Positions 33,185 through 40,867 of a stretch of DNA of 62,991 bases are shown here, piece by piece; positions within the stretch are counted from its first letter, which is position 1; every line of letters begins with the position of its first letter. The notes under the pieces were generated by a model that saw only the letters and a list, made by a program, of their open reading frames with translations, made no database searches and was not told the DNA's origin. Location of the stretch: assembly GCA_045599385.1 (NCBI GenBank), contig JAZRVW010000061.1, positions 1 to 62,991 on the forward strand, read 5' to 3'. This stretch comes from F23-B02 sp045599385 (GTDB lineage: Bacteria > Bacillota > Clostridia > Oscillospirales > Oscillospiraceae). A program made the position numbers and the translations under genes.

Positions 33185-33229
33185 ACAAGATATATGTGGC
33201 CACAGCAGAAAGCATATACTATATCTTGT
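33185..33229. promoter_or_regulatory. Inverted repeat upstream of noc
   Basis: ACAAGATATA (33185-33194) and TATATCTTGT (33220-33229) are perfect 10-bp arms 25 bp apart, just upstream of the noc SD. They could be an operator or a leader hairpin; the role is inferred. Confidence 0.55.
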
Positions 33230-33304
33230 GCAAAACAGGGCGAAGTATAAGGGGAAATGAAATTTTTCGCTTATTTTAAATTTGTGTTTTCAACATCAAA
33301 ATAA

Positions 33305-33593
33305 CGAATATCTGAAACGCCGCAACGTTTCTGAAAAAGCGCGAGTGCAAAACAATTTACAGAGCTGTCACCGGTCGGGCTGACGCAAAAGCGAATATTT
33401 GAAACGCCGCAGCGTATCTGAAAAAAGCGCGAGTGCAAAACAATTTACTGAGCTGTCATCGGTCGGGCTGGCGCAAAAGCGAATATTTGAAGCGGTGCAA
33501 CGTTTCTGAAAAAGTGCGAGTGCACGTGACGGACGGAGCTGTCACCGGTCGGGCTGACGTAAAAGCGACTTTTTGAAGCGGTGCAACGTAGCT
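33305..33593 (-). repeat. Tandem array of an approximately 87-bp unit (three full units and a partial)
   Basis: Units start at CGAATATCT (33305), CGAATATTT (33392), CGAATATTT (33480) and CGACTTTTT (33566, partial), giving periods of 87, 88 and 86 bp. Conserved blocks are GAAACGCCGCAACGT, GCGCGAGTGCA and GAGCTGTCACCGGTCGGGCT. The same unit in the opposite orientation is at 54034-54160. On the minus strand the array begins directly after the T-tract of the sRNA terminator. Confidence 0.9.
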
Positions 33594-33697
33594 AAAAAAA
33601 AAAAAGAGCAGGCTGCGGAAGCAGCCTGCAAACAGGGTTGTGGGATAAAGATATGAGCCTGGCCCCGCATAATGCGGAACCAATTGGATAAGCTGTG
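33594..33697 (-). ncRNA. Candidate small RNA of about 100 nt
   Basis: On the minus strand a promoter (33703-33731) is followed, at the expected start near 33696, by about 100 nt with two strong hairpins: an 11-bp stem around CCGCA-UUA-UGCGG (about 33654-33678) and a terminal GCAGGCTGC-TTCC-GCAGCCTGC stem (33608-33629), then a run of twelve T. No open reading frame with an SD is in it. I cannot match it to 6S, SRP RNA, RNase P or tmRNA by eye. It could instead be a leader with an attenuator for noc. Confidence 0.65.
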
Positions 33698-33702
33698 ATT
33701 AA

Positions 33703-33731
33703 AGGATAATACTTTTCCGAGGGCTTGTAAA
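33703..33731 (-). promoter_or_regulatory. Promoter of the candidate sRNA
   Basis: TTTACA (33726-33731), 17-bp spacer, TATCCT (33703-33708) on the minus strand, divergent from the DUF378 gene. Confidence 0.7.
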
Positions 33732-33843
33732 GAGCGAAAAAAGACGGCTTCAGACTTCTTTTGTCGAAGCGAAAAAATTTCCTTAATAAAAATTTTTTGA
33801 AGGCACAAAATAAGTGAGAAGACAAAAGAGAGGAGTATTCCAA

Positions 33844-34053
33844 ATGATGATAATTGACCGCATTGCGCTGATTCTTTCCATAATCGGCGGCATAAACTGG
33901 GGCAGCGTCGGCCTGTTCCGCTTTGACATCGTTGCATGGATTTGCGGCGGACAGACCGCAACACTCAGCCGCGTTATCTATACGCTGGTTGCCCTTGCGG
34001 CGCTCTGGTGCATCTCTCTGCTGTTCAGAGACGACGTATGTGAGCACGATTAA
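33844..34053 (+). CDS. DUF378 small membrane protein (YuzA-like)
   Basis: A 69-aa protein of two membrane helices, about residues 5-30 and 42-62, with the family sequence 'LILSIIGGINWGSVGLFRFD' in the first helix and loop. The ATG at 33844 is used because GAGAGGAG lies at proper distance; an upstream in-frame ATG at 33814 lacks an SD. Function unknown. It is monocistronic with a terminator shared with the convergent rluD operon. Confidence 0.88.
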   Translation: MMIIDRIALILSIIGGINWGSVGLFRFDIVAWICGGQTATLSRVIYTLVALAALWCISLLFRDDVCEHD

Positions 34054-34080
34054 AAAAAGACCGCTACGGCGGTCTTTTTT
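34052..34080. terminator. Bidirectional terminator between DUF378 and rluD
   Basis: The stem AGACCGC-TAC-GGCGGTCT is flanked by A and T runs. Confidence 0.9.
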
Positions 34081-34081
34081 G

Positions 34082-35002
34082 TTATCCGATTTTGTTTCCA
34101 AGCTTCGCCAGAACGTCCTTGAAATACTCCGGAAGCTCGGTTTCGATATGCACATTTTCGTTTGTGCGGGGGTGAATGAACTTAAGCTCTCTTGCGTGGA
34201 GACACTGTCCCTCAAGCCCTTTTTCGCGGGAAGGCGCACCGTAGGTGAAATCGGCGAGCAGAGGGTGACCGATGTAGGCCATGTGAACGCGAATCTGATG
34301 AGTGCGTCCCGTTTCAAGACGGCAGCGCACGTGAGTATAGCCGTTGTAGCGCGCAATGACCTCCCAGTGCGTAACGGCATTGCGGGAGTTTTTGTCGGTC
34401 ACCGCCATGCGCTTTCTGTCGGCGGGGTGACGGCCTATGGGCGCGTTTACCGTGCCGCTGTGCTCCCGCAGTCTGCCCTTTACGACGCATTCGTAAACGC
34501 GGGAAAGACTGCGGTCGGCAAGCTGTGCGGAAAGACCGAGGTGGGCAAAATCGTTTTTCGCAACGATGAGCAGACCCGAGGTGTCCTTGTCGATGCGGTG
34601 GACAATGCCGGGGCGCTTTTCACCGCCGATGCCCGAAAGGGAATCGCCGCAGTGGAACATAAGCGCGTTGACAAGTGTACCGTCGGGGTGACCGGGCGCC
34701 GGGTGAACAACCATGCCGCGTGCCTTGTTGATAACGACAACGTCGCTGTCCTCGTAAACTATGTCAAGAGGAATGTCCTGCGGCACAAGCTCAATGTCCT
34801 GAAGCTCGGGCAGGGCAAGCTCCACAACGTCGCCTGCGGCGCATTTATAATTTTTCTTCACCGTGCCGCCGTTGACAAGCACGGAGCCGTCTTCAATAAG
34901 ACGCTGCGCTGCGCTTCGGGTGAGTCCCTCCGCGTTTTGCGCAAGAAGAGCGTCGATTCTATCGCCGCTCTTCTCAACTGTTATACTTATTATTTCGTCC
35001 AT
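34082..35002 (-). CDS. RluA-family pseudouridine synthase (RluD-like)
   Basis: This enzyme converts uridines of 23S rRNA to pseudouridine. The 306-aa protein has an N-terminal S4 RNA-binding domain ('RIDALLAQNAEGLTRSAAQRL') and the catalytic motif HRIDKDTSGLL around residue 135, whose Asp is the nucleophile. It is the last gene of the mutL-to-rluD minus-strand run, coupled to lspA by a TAATG overlap. The lspA-rluD pair is common in Firmicutes. Exact target sites in rRNA cannot be read from sequence. Confidence 0.92.
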   Translation of the reverse strand: MDEIISITVEKSGDRIDALLAQNAEGLTRSAAQRLIEDGSVLVNGGTVKKNYKCAAGDVVELALPELQDIELVPQDIPLDIVYEDSDVVVINKARGMVVHPAPGHPDGTLVNALMFHCGDSLSGIGGEKRPGIVHRIDKDTSGLLIVAKNDFAHLGLSAQLADRSLSRVYECVVKGRLREHSGTVNAPIGRHPADRKRMAVTDKNSRNAVTHWEVIARYNGYTHVRCRLETGRTHQIRVHMAYIGHPLLADFTYGAPSREKGLEGQCLHARELKFIHPRTNENVHIETELPEYFKDVLAKLGNKIG

Positions 35003-35913
35003 TATATACCGAATTCCCTGAGGATTTCTTCGAGGGAGAACTCGTCTGCTTTGGGCATTTCGGCTGCTTCTGCTTCAGGCTTGACATCGTTAAGCTCAGG
35101 CAGGACAGAAGAAATGACGTCATCATTCAGCTCGGGCTGAACGGCTTCAACCGCCTCGGTCTTTTCCACATCGGGCTCGGCAGCGGGCTCGGCAGATGCC
35201 TCGGGCATGGGCTCTTCCTTCACAACGGGTGCGGGCTTCTCCTTGGCAGTGGAAGAGAGGGCAGAACGGCGGTCCTTTTTCTTAAGGGGAACCTCTTCCT
35301 CCGCGGGCTCTTCCTTTGCGTCATCGGGATGAAGGGCAGCCTTGAAATTGTTCCAGACATCGTCTTCATTCTCGGGAAGCTGCTCTTCCTCAAGCTTCTT
35401 GCTGCGGCGGGACTTCTTGTCGGAATCCTTGTTCTCCGCGGCAAGCGCTTCGGTGTCCTCGTCCTTGCCGCCCACAAACAGATAAATTATAAACAGCAGG
35501 CAGGAAACAACAAGCACGGCATCGGCGATGTTGAACACCGCAAAGGAGACAAACTCCAGCTTGAACATATCGACAACGTAGCCGTAGATGCTGCGGTCAA
35601 TGCAGTTGCCGAGTGCGCCTGCCATGAACAGAACCATGCACCAGGTGGCAAACTTGCTGGGGAAAGTGCGCTTTGCAATGAGCACGATGACGGTAACGCA
35701 CAGCACGGCCGCAAGACCGAGAAGAATCCAGCGTGCAAAGGGAACATTGTCCAGCAGGCCGAAGGAGGCGCCGCTGTTGTGAATGTTCACAAGCTTTACA
35801 ACGCCGTCAATCAGAGGCTGTGAGCCTGTGTCCAGAACGATGGTGGTGGTAACGTAGTACTTGAGCCACTGGTCCGCGATGAGAACAAGCGCGGCAATTA
35901 TTGCGTAAATCAT
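35002..35913 (-). CDS. lspA: Signal peptidase II with a long acidic C-terminal extension
   Basis: LspA cleaves lipoprotein signal peptides. The N-terminal ~155 residues are a complete enzyme with four membrane helices and the catalytic aspartate motifs 'GNCIDR', 'GYVVDMF' and 'FAVFNIADAVLV'. The remaining ~148 residues, absent from ordinary 150-170-aa LspA, form a low-complexity Glu/Ala/Pro/Lys-rich tail that ends in 'DEFSLEEILREFGI'. There is no stop or frameshift between, so it is one 303-aa protein. The tail should lie in the cytoplasm. It is in operon with ileS upstream and rluD downstream. Confidence 0.9.
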   Translation of the reverse strand: MIYAIIAALVLIADQWLKYYVTTTIVLDTGSQPLIDGVVKLVNIHNSGASFGLLDNVPFARWILLGLAAVLCVTVIVLIAKRTFPSKFATWCMVLFMAGALGNCIDRSIYGYVVDMFKLEFVSFAVFNIADAVLVVSCLLFIIYLFVGGKDEDTEALAAENKDSDKKSRRSKKLEEEQLPENEDDVWNNFKAALHPDDAKEEPAEEEVPLKKKDRRSALSSTAKEKPAPVVKEEPMPEASAEPAAEPDVEKTEAVEAVQPELNDDVISSVLPELNDVKPEAEAAEMPKADEFSLEEILREFGI

Positions 35914-35952
35914 AAAGGTTTAAGTTCCTTTCTGTAAATCTCGGAACAGGGT

Positions 35953-35984
35953 GCTGTCAGCTCTCCGCACGGGGAGCTGACAGC
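35953..35984 (-). terminator. Hairpin between ileS and lspA
   Basis: A 14-bp stem GCTGTCAGCTCTCC/GGGGAGCTGACAGC with one T-G wobble and a GCAC loop. No T-tract follows on the minus strand, so processing or attenuation is as likely as termination. It resembles parts of the GGCTCCCC repeat. Confidence 0.5.
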
Positions 35985-35994
35985 AGATTGTTTA

Positions 35995-38790
35995 TTAAAG
36001 CTTTGCGACAACGGCTGCGCAGCGGGGGCAGAGCTCGGTTTCGGGATCTGCGTCCACGGAGTGCATCCAGCAGCGCGGACACTTGACACCGGGAGCTTCC
36101 TTGACGGAAATGCTCAGACCGCTGTTATTTGCACCGATGCCCTTGACGGCCTCTGCGTCATCGTCGTCCTCGGCAATGAGGCACTTGGAAACGATGAACA
36201 GCTCGGAAAGGTTCATGCTTTCAATCTTTTCAACAACGGCCTTGCTCTCGCCCTTTGCGGACAGAGTGACCATTGCCTCCAGGGGCTTGCCGATGCGCTT
36301 GTCGGCACGTGCCTTTTCGAGAACGCCGTTTACGTCGCCGCGGACGGAGATGAGTGCGTCCCACTTTGCCATCTCATCGTCGGAGAGTGCGTACTCGGTG
36401 AAGGGCTTGTTCATCTCGTTGAGAACAACATTGCGTGCGTCGTCGGAATCCTTGTGGGGCATTGCCAGCCAGATTTCGTCGCAGGTGAAGGCGAGGATAG
36501 GCGCGAACATCTTGGTGAGAGAATCGAGAATGAGGTAAAGTGCGGTCTGTGCGCTGCGGCGCTTGAGACCGTTGCGCTCCTCGCAGTACAGTCTGTCCTT
36601 GATGATGTCAAGGTAGAAGTTACTGAGTTCAACAACGCAGAAGTCGTTGATGAGGTGGGAAACAACGTGGAACTCGTAATTGTCGTATGCGGCGGCTACC
36701 TTCTCGATGAGGGCGTTGAGCTTGGTGAGCGCCCACTTGTCAAGCTCCAGCATATCCTCGGGCTTTACAAGGTCGTTTGCATCGAAGCCGTCCAGGTTGC
36801 CCAGGCAGTAGCGTGCGGTGTTGCGGAACTTGAGGTAGTTCTGGGAAAGCTGCTTGAAGATATCCTTGGAGCAGCGGACATCGACGTGGTAGTCGGCGGG
36901 GCCTGCCCACAGACGAATCATGTCTGCGCCGAACTCCTTGATGATGTCGGCAGGGTCAACGCCGTTGCCGAGGGACTTGTGCATTGCTCTGCCCTCGCCG
37001 TCAACGGTCCAGCCGTGAGTGAGGCATTCTCTGTAGGGAGAGCCCATGCCCAGAGCGCCGACAGCAACCAGCAGAGAGCTCTGGAACCAGCCGCGATACT
37101 GGTCGCCGCCCTCCATGTACATATCGGAGGGCCAGAAGCCCTGGTCGCGCTGCATTGCGCAGAAGTGGGTGGAGCCGGAGTCAAACCAGCCGTCGAGGGT
37201 GTCGGTTTCCTTGGTGAAATGAACACCGCCGCAGTGGGGACATACAAATGCCTTGGGCAGCAGCTCTTCAGCTTCAAGCTCAAACCATGCGTTAGAGCCC
37301 TTTTCCTCGAAAATCTGAGCCACGGACTCGATGGTTTCCTCGGTGCAGACGGGCTTCTTGCAGTCGTCGCAGTAGAAAACGGGAATGGGGAGACCCCAGC
37401 GGCGCTGACGGGAAATGCACCAGTCGGCACGCTCGCGGATCATTGCGCCCAGTCTGTCCTGGCCCCATGCGGGAAGCCAGCGAACGTCCTCGCAGGCCTT
37501 GACTGCCTCTTCCTTGAAGCCGTCAACGGAGCAGAACCACTGAGGAGTTGCGCGGAAGATGATGGGCTTCTTGCAGCGCCAGCAGTGAGGATAGCTGTGG
37601 ACGATTTCCTCGGAGGCAAACAGAGAGCCTGCTTCCTTCATGTCGTTGAGGATAACGGGGTTGGACTCATCGGTACCCATGCCTGCGTACTTGCCGGCAT
37701 AGTCGGTGTGCTTGCCCTGGTCGTCAACGGGAACGACCATATCCATGCCGTACTTCTTGCAGGTGAGATAGTCCTCTGCGCCAAAGCCGGGTGCGGTGTG
37801 AACACAGCCGGTACCGGAATCCATGGTGACATAGTCGGCGAGAAGCAGACGGCTTGTCTTGGGAAGGAAGGGGTGCTGAGCCAGCATGTTCTCGAAGAAG
37901 TAGCCGGGGTGAGCCTCAAGGATCTCGTATTCCTCAAAGCCGCCGATGCCCATGACCTTCTCGGTGAGGGCTTCTGCCATGATGTACATTTCGCCGTTGG
38001 GAGCCTTTACGATGACGTAGCTCTCATCGGGGTGCAGAGCGATGGCGAGGTTGCCGGGGAGAGTCCAGATGGTAGTAGTCCAGATGACGAAGAAGAGCTT
38101 GCTGTGGTCAAGGTGAGAAAGCTTGCCCAGGTCGTCATTCATGGGGAATTTGACGTAAACAGTGGTGCAGGGGTCGTCCTTGTATTCAATCTCCGCCTCT
38201 GCCAGTGCGGTCTCGTCATGAGCGCACCAGTAAACAGGCTTGAGACCCTTGTAGATGTGACCGTTCTGGTACATCTTGCCGAATACACGGACTTCGTCAG
38301 CCTCAAAGCCCTTGTCCATGGTCTTGTAGGGGTGCTCCCAGTCGCCAATGACGCCCAGACGCTTGAAGCCGTCCATCTGAATGCCGATGTACTTTTCCGC
38401 GTATGCCTCGCAGGCGGAACGGAAGTCCGCAACGCTCATGGCCTTGTGGTTGAGCTTCTGCTCCTTGATGATTGCGGATTCAATGGGCATGCCGTGGTTG
38501 TCCCAGCCGGGAATGTAGGGGGTGTAGTAGCCGCGCATTGCGTAGCTTCTGGTGATGAAGTCCTTGATGGACTTGTTCAGGGCGTGGCCCATGTGAATGT
38601 TGCCGTTGGAGAACGGAGGTCCGTCGTGAAGGTTGAAGCGGGGCTTGCCCTCGTTCTTCTTGAGCATTTCGTTGTAGATGTCAAGCTCTTCCCAATGCTT
38701 CAGCATATCGGGCTCGCGCTTGGGCAGGCCTGCGCGCATGGGAAAATCGGTCTTGGGAAGGTTAAGTGTATGGTCAAATTTCTGTGCCAT
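35995..38790 (-). CDS. ileS: Isoleucine--tRNA ligase
   Basis: Class I synthetase that charges tRNA-Ile and edits valine. From ATG 38790 (AAGGAGAA upstream) it is 931 aa with the HIGH motif as HMGH near residue 60, the editing CP1 domain, the KMSKS motif in the form MHKSLGN near 590, and a C-terminal zinc ribbon 'CPRCWMHSV...CPRC'. It lies in a clostridial division-cluster order sepF-divIVA-ileS-lspA. No T-box leader was found upstream. Confidence 0.98.
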   Translation of the reverse strand: MAQKFDHTLNLPKTDFPMRAGLPKREPDMLKHWEELDIYNEMLKKNEGKPRFNLHDGPPFSNGNIHMGHALNKSIKDFITRSYAMRGYYTPYIPGWDNHGMPIESAIIKEQKLNHKAMSVADFRSACEAYAEKYIGIQMDGFKRLGVIGDWEHPYKTMDKGFEADEVRVFGKMYQNGHIYKGLKPVYWCAHDETALAEAEIEYKDDPCTTVYVKFPMNDDLGKLSHLDHSKLFFVIWTTTIWTLPGNLAIALHPDESYVIVKAPNGEMYIMAEALTEKVMGIGGFEEYEILEAHPGYFFENMLAQHPFLPKTSRLLLADYVTMDSGTGCVHTAPGFGAEDYLTCKKYGMDMVVPVDDQGKHTDYAGKYAGMGTDESNPVILNDMKEAGSLFASEEIVHSYPHCWRCKKPIIFRATPQWFCSVDGFKEEAVKACEDVRWLPAWGQDRLGAMIRERADWCISRQRRWGLPIPVFYCDDCKKPVCTEETIESVAQIFEEKGSNAWFELEAEELLPKAFVCPHCGGVHFTKETDTLDGWFDSGSTHFCAMQRDQGFWPSDMYMEGGDQYRGWFQSSLLVAVGALGMGSPYRECLTHGWTVDGEGRAMHKSLGNGVDPADIIKEFGADMIRLWAGPADYHVDVRCSKDIFKQLSQNYLKFRNTARYCLGNLDGFDANDLVKPEDMLELDKWALTKLNALIEKVAAAYDNYEFHVVSHLINDFCVVELSNFYLDIIKDRLYCEERNGLKRRSAQTALYLILDSLTKMFAPILAFTCDEIWLAMPHKDSDDARNVVLNEMNKPFTEYALSDDEMAKWDALISVRGDVNGVLEKARADKRIGKPLEAMVTLSAKGESKAVVEKIESMNLSELFIVSKCLIAEDDDDAEAVKGIGANNSGLSISVKEAPGVKCPRCWMHSVDADPETELCPRCAAVVAKL

Positions 38791-38827
38791 GTCTGTTTTT
38801 CTCCTTAAAACGATGTTTTGATACAAT

Positions 38828-38858
38828 GCAGAAAGGCGTGCCGAGCACGCCTTTCTGC
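38828..38858. other. Perfect hairpin between divIVA and ileS
   Basis: A 14-bp perfect stem GCAGAAAGGCGTGC/GCACGCCTTTCTGC with a CGA loop and no T-tract on either side. It may be an RNA processing site or a weak attenuator before ileS. Confidence 0.6.
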
Positions 38859-38880
38859 TTCATGATTCAACGGGGTAAAA

Positions 38881-39459
38881 TCAGTTCTCCTTGGTGAAGG
38901 AGAATACCTGAGTGTTTTCGGAATCAAAAGAAGCGGCTGCGGGTGCGGCATTTACGCCGAAAATGTCAGCAGCCTGTATTCGCATTGCATCTTCGCTGGC
39001 AGAGGGCTTGCTGCCCATGCCCAGAGCGTCGAGGTTTGCAAGCTGGCCCTTGCACAGAGCGCGGACGGAATCAAAGAACTTGACGGTGGAAAGCTTTGCT
39101 TCCTGAAGGCGTGCCTCTTCAAGCGCAATGCGGTCATCAATATCGCTGATTGCGGCGGAAGCCTTTGCCTCTGCCTCGGCGATAATGTTGGCTGCGCGTG
39201 CGCGTGCGTCGCTTTCGGTCTGTGCGCTGATCTGCTGAGCCTGAACCATGGTCATGGAGATTGCGTCCTGATTGCTGCGGTATTCTTCGATTTTGTCAAC
39301 CAGAACCTTCATCTTGGTTTTCAGGGTGATGATTTCTGCCTGCATGGAGGCAAACTCGTTTGCCAGGGTTTCCATGTAGTCATCGACAGAGCCCATGTCA
39401 TAGCCTTTGAACAGGGTGGTGTCGAAACCTTTTCCGCGAATTTCCTGAGGAGTAATCAT
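38881..39459 (-). CDS. divIVA: DivIVA-domain cell division protein
   Basis: DivIVA proteins bind curved membranes at poles and septa. The 192-aa protein has the N-terminal lipid-binding motif 'MITPQEIRGKGFDTTLFKGYD' followed by a coiled coil (about residues 30-130) rich in Ala, Glu and Lys, and a disordered tail. It is placed between sepF and ileS, as in many Firmicutes. GAAAGGA precedes the ATG. Confidence 0.92.
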   Translation of the reverse strand: MITPQEIRGKGFDTTLFKGYDMGSVDDYMETLANEFASMQAEIITLKTKMKVLVDKIEEYRSNQDAISMTMVQAQQISAQTESDARARAANIIAEAEAKASAAISDIDDRIALEEARLQEAKLSTVKFFDSVRALCKGQLANLDALGMGSKPSASEDAMRIQAADIFGVNAAPAAASFDSENTQVFSFTKEN

Positions 39460-39566
39460 ATCTTTGTCCTTTCTTTGCTCGGGCTGAAAGCCTGCAGAGC
39501 TTCCTTCCTTCGCTGTGGGGTGGTTTATATATTTAAGCTGCTTTGTTTTTTGCTGTTCTGCGGCAA

Positions 39567-40091
39567 TCAGATGTACAGACCGTCGCTTTCGGCATCGCCG
39601 TCGTCAACGGAAAAGCCGATGAAGTCAACGCCTGCGGGAGCAAATGCGTAAACCTGCTTGGCAATGCGGCGTATCTGACCGTCAAGAGCAAAGGCAACGC
39701 CGCTCATGAAATCGAGCAGACGGCCGGTGGCATCGGGGTCGGTGTCCTCAAGGTTGAGGATTACTGCGCGGCGGTCAAGGAGATTCTGTGCGATGTCGCG
39801 AACCTCGTCAAAGGAAGCGGGTGCAAAGGTGTGAACTTCGGGGCGGCTGGAGGCTCTCGGAGCGGGAGCGGGAGCTCTGCGGGGCTCAGCATACTCGCGC
39901 TGATACTCTTTTGCCTTGGGAGCGGGAGCGCTGCGCTTGCCGAAGCCTGCGCGGGGAGCGGGCTCTTCGTATTCCTCTTCCTCTTCTTCCTCGTATTCGT
40001 CTTCCAGCTCTTCCTCATCGCCTTCGATATAATCGTCGTCATCAGCGAAGGGCTGGGTAAGATTCTTGAAATTCTTTAAAAAGCTTGCCAT
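39567..40091 (-). CDS. sepF: Cell division protein SepF
   Basis: SepF anchors FtsZ to the membrane and bends the septum. The 174-aa protein has an N-terminal amphipathic anchor 'MASFLKNFKNLTQPF', a long very acidic linker (Glu/Asp runs at residues 18-45), a Pro/Arg/Ala-rich stretch, and the globular SepF domain from about residue 85 with 'VHTFAPASFDEVRDIAQNL' and 'RRAVILNLED'. GGAGGAAT precedes the ATG. It lies between yggS and divIVA. Confidence 0.95.
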   Translation of the reverse strand: MASFLKNFKNLTQPFADDDDYIEGDEEELEDEYEEEEEEEYEEPAPRAGFGKRSAPAPKAKEYQREYAEPRRAPAPAPRASSRPEVHTFAPASFDEVRDIAQNLLDRRAVILNLEDTDPDATGRLLDFMSGVAFALDGQIRRIAKQVYAFAPAGVDFIGFSVDDGDAESDGLYI

Positions 40092-40125
40092 TGGTTATTC
40101 CTCCTGAATTGATAAGGGCAGCGGC

Positions 40126-40836
40126 TTACTTTGCCGCGGCGCCGTAATCCCTTGCACCGAAAATACCGGTGCCGACGCGAACCATCGTTGCGCCCTCGGA
40201 TACAGCGACTTCATAATCGGCGCTCATGCCCATGGATAATATGTCCATAATGACATTATTATATTTTTTATCATTCCCAATGTCAATATAAAGCTGCTTC
40301 ATTTCGGCAAAATAATGTCGATTTTCTTCGGGATTTGCGCAAATCGGGGGTATTGCCATAAGACCGAGAACCCTTATATTGCCCATTTCACCGATTTTTT
40401 CCAGAGCCGCGGCAAGCTCTGCGGGGGCAAAGCCGCTTTTTGCCTCCTCGCCGCCGATATTCACCTCAAGCAGAATGTCCTGCACGATGCCAAGCGCCGC
40501 AGCCTTTTTGTTTATCTCCGCGGCAAGCTCTGCGCTGTCTACGGAGTGAATAAGCTCAACGGTGCCAACAAGGAACTTGACCTTGTTTTTCTGCAGATGA
40601 CCGATGAAGTGGAGGTGGCTTCCCGCGTATGCGCCCTGTTCGTTTTTCTCCACAAGCTCCTGAACGCGATTTTCGCCGCAGTATTCAAGACCTGCGGCAA
40701 TTGCCTCGCGGACTCTGTCCGCATCGTTCATCTTGGTTGCGCCCACAAGAATTATTTCCTCGGGCTTTCTTCCGCGGGCAAGCGCGGCGGCAGCTATTTT
40801 TTCCTTTACCTCAAGTACATTATCGGCAATGCTCAT
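40126..40836 (-). CDS. PLP homeostasis protein (YggS/YlmE family)
   Basis: YggS-family proteins bind pyridoxal phosphate and are thought to buffer it; no reaction is known. From ATG 40836 (236 aa) the PLP lysine is in 'ILVGATKMNDAD', with 'GENRVQELVEK', 'HFIGHLQKNK' and 'MGMSADYEVAVSEGATMVRVG' further on, all family signatures. It belongs to the classical ylmE-sepF pair. The open frame continues upstream to 41670 only because of an opposite-strand coding bias; the start at 40836 matches the family. Confidence 0.93.
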   Translation of the reverse strand: MSIADNVLEVKEKIAAAALARGRKPEEIILVGATKMNDADRVREAIAAGLEYCGENRVQELVEKNEQGAYAGSHLHFIGHLQKNKVKFLVGTVELIHSVDSAELAAEINKKAAALGIVQDILLEVNIGGEEAKSGFAPAELAAALEKIGEMGNIRVLGLMAIPPICANPEENRHYFAEMKQLYIDIGNDKKYNNVIMDILSMGMSADYEVAVSEGATMVRVGTGIFGARDYGAAAK

Positions 40837-40867
40837 TTCTCTTAAAACCCTGCTTTCTGAAGTTTTT

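Larger units (their letters stand above)
33165..33843. other. Long non-coding stretch with an inverted repeat, tandem array and small RNA
   Basis: No gene is supported here. From left to right it holds the noc promoter-region inverted repeat (33185-33229), an AT-rich spacer, an 87-bp tandem array (33305-33593), a candidate sRNA (minus, about 33594-33697) and its promoter. Short open frames on the minus strand in the array are by-products of the repeats. Confidence 0.8.

Noticed and set aside
33165..33215. ATG start of noc at 33215
   Set aside because: The frame there includes the noc SD itself; the TTG at 33164 has an ideal AAAGGAGG upstream.
33305..33593. Possible CRISPR array
   Set aside because: The whole unit of about 87 bp repeats; there are no short repeats alternating with unique spacers, and no cas genes.
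33456..33964. Minus-strand ORFs through the 87-bp array and the sRNA region
   Set aside because: They consist of repeat translations with identical peptides in each unit, cross the sRNA promoter and terminator, and overlap the plus-strand DUF378 gene.
36061..38808. A 915-codon open frame on the plus strand opposite ileS
   Set aside because: It mirrors a large conserved minus-strand gene, has no recognisable domain, and arises from GC-rich codon bias in the opposite frame.
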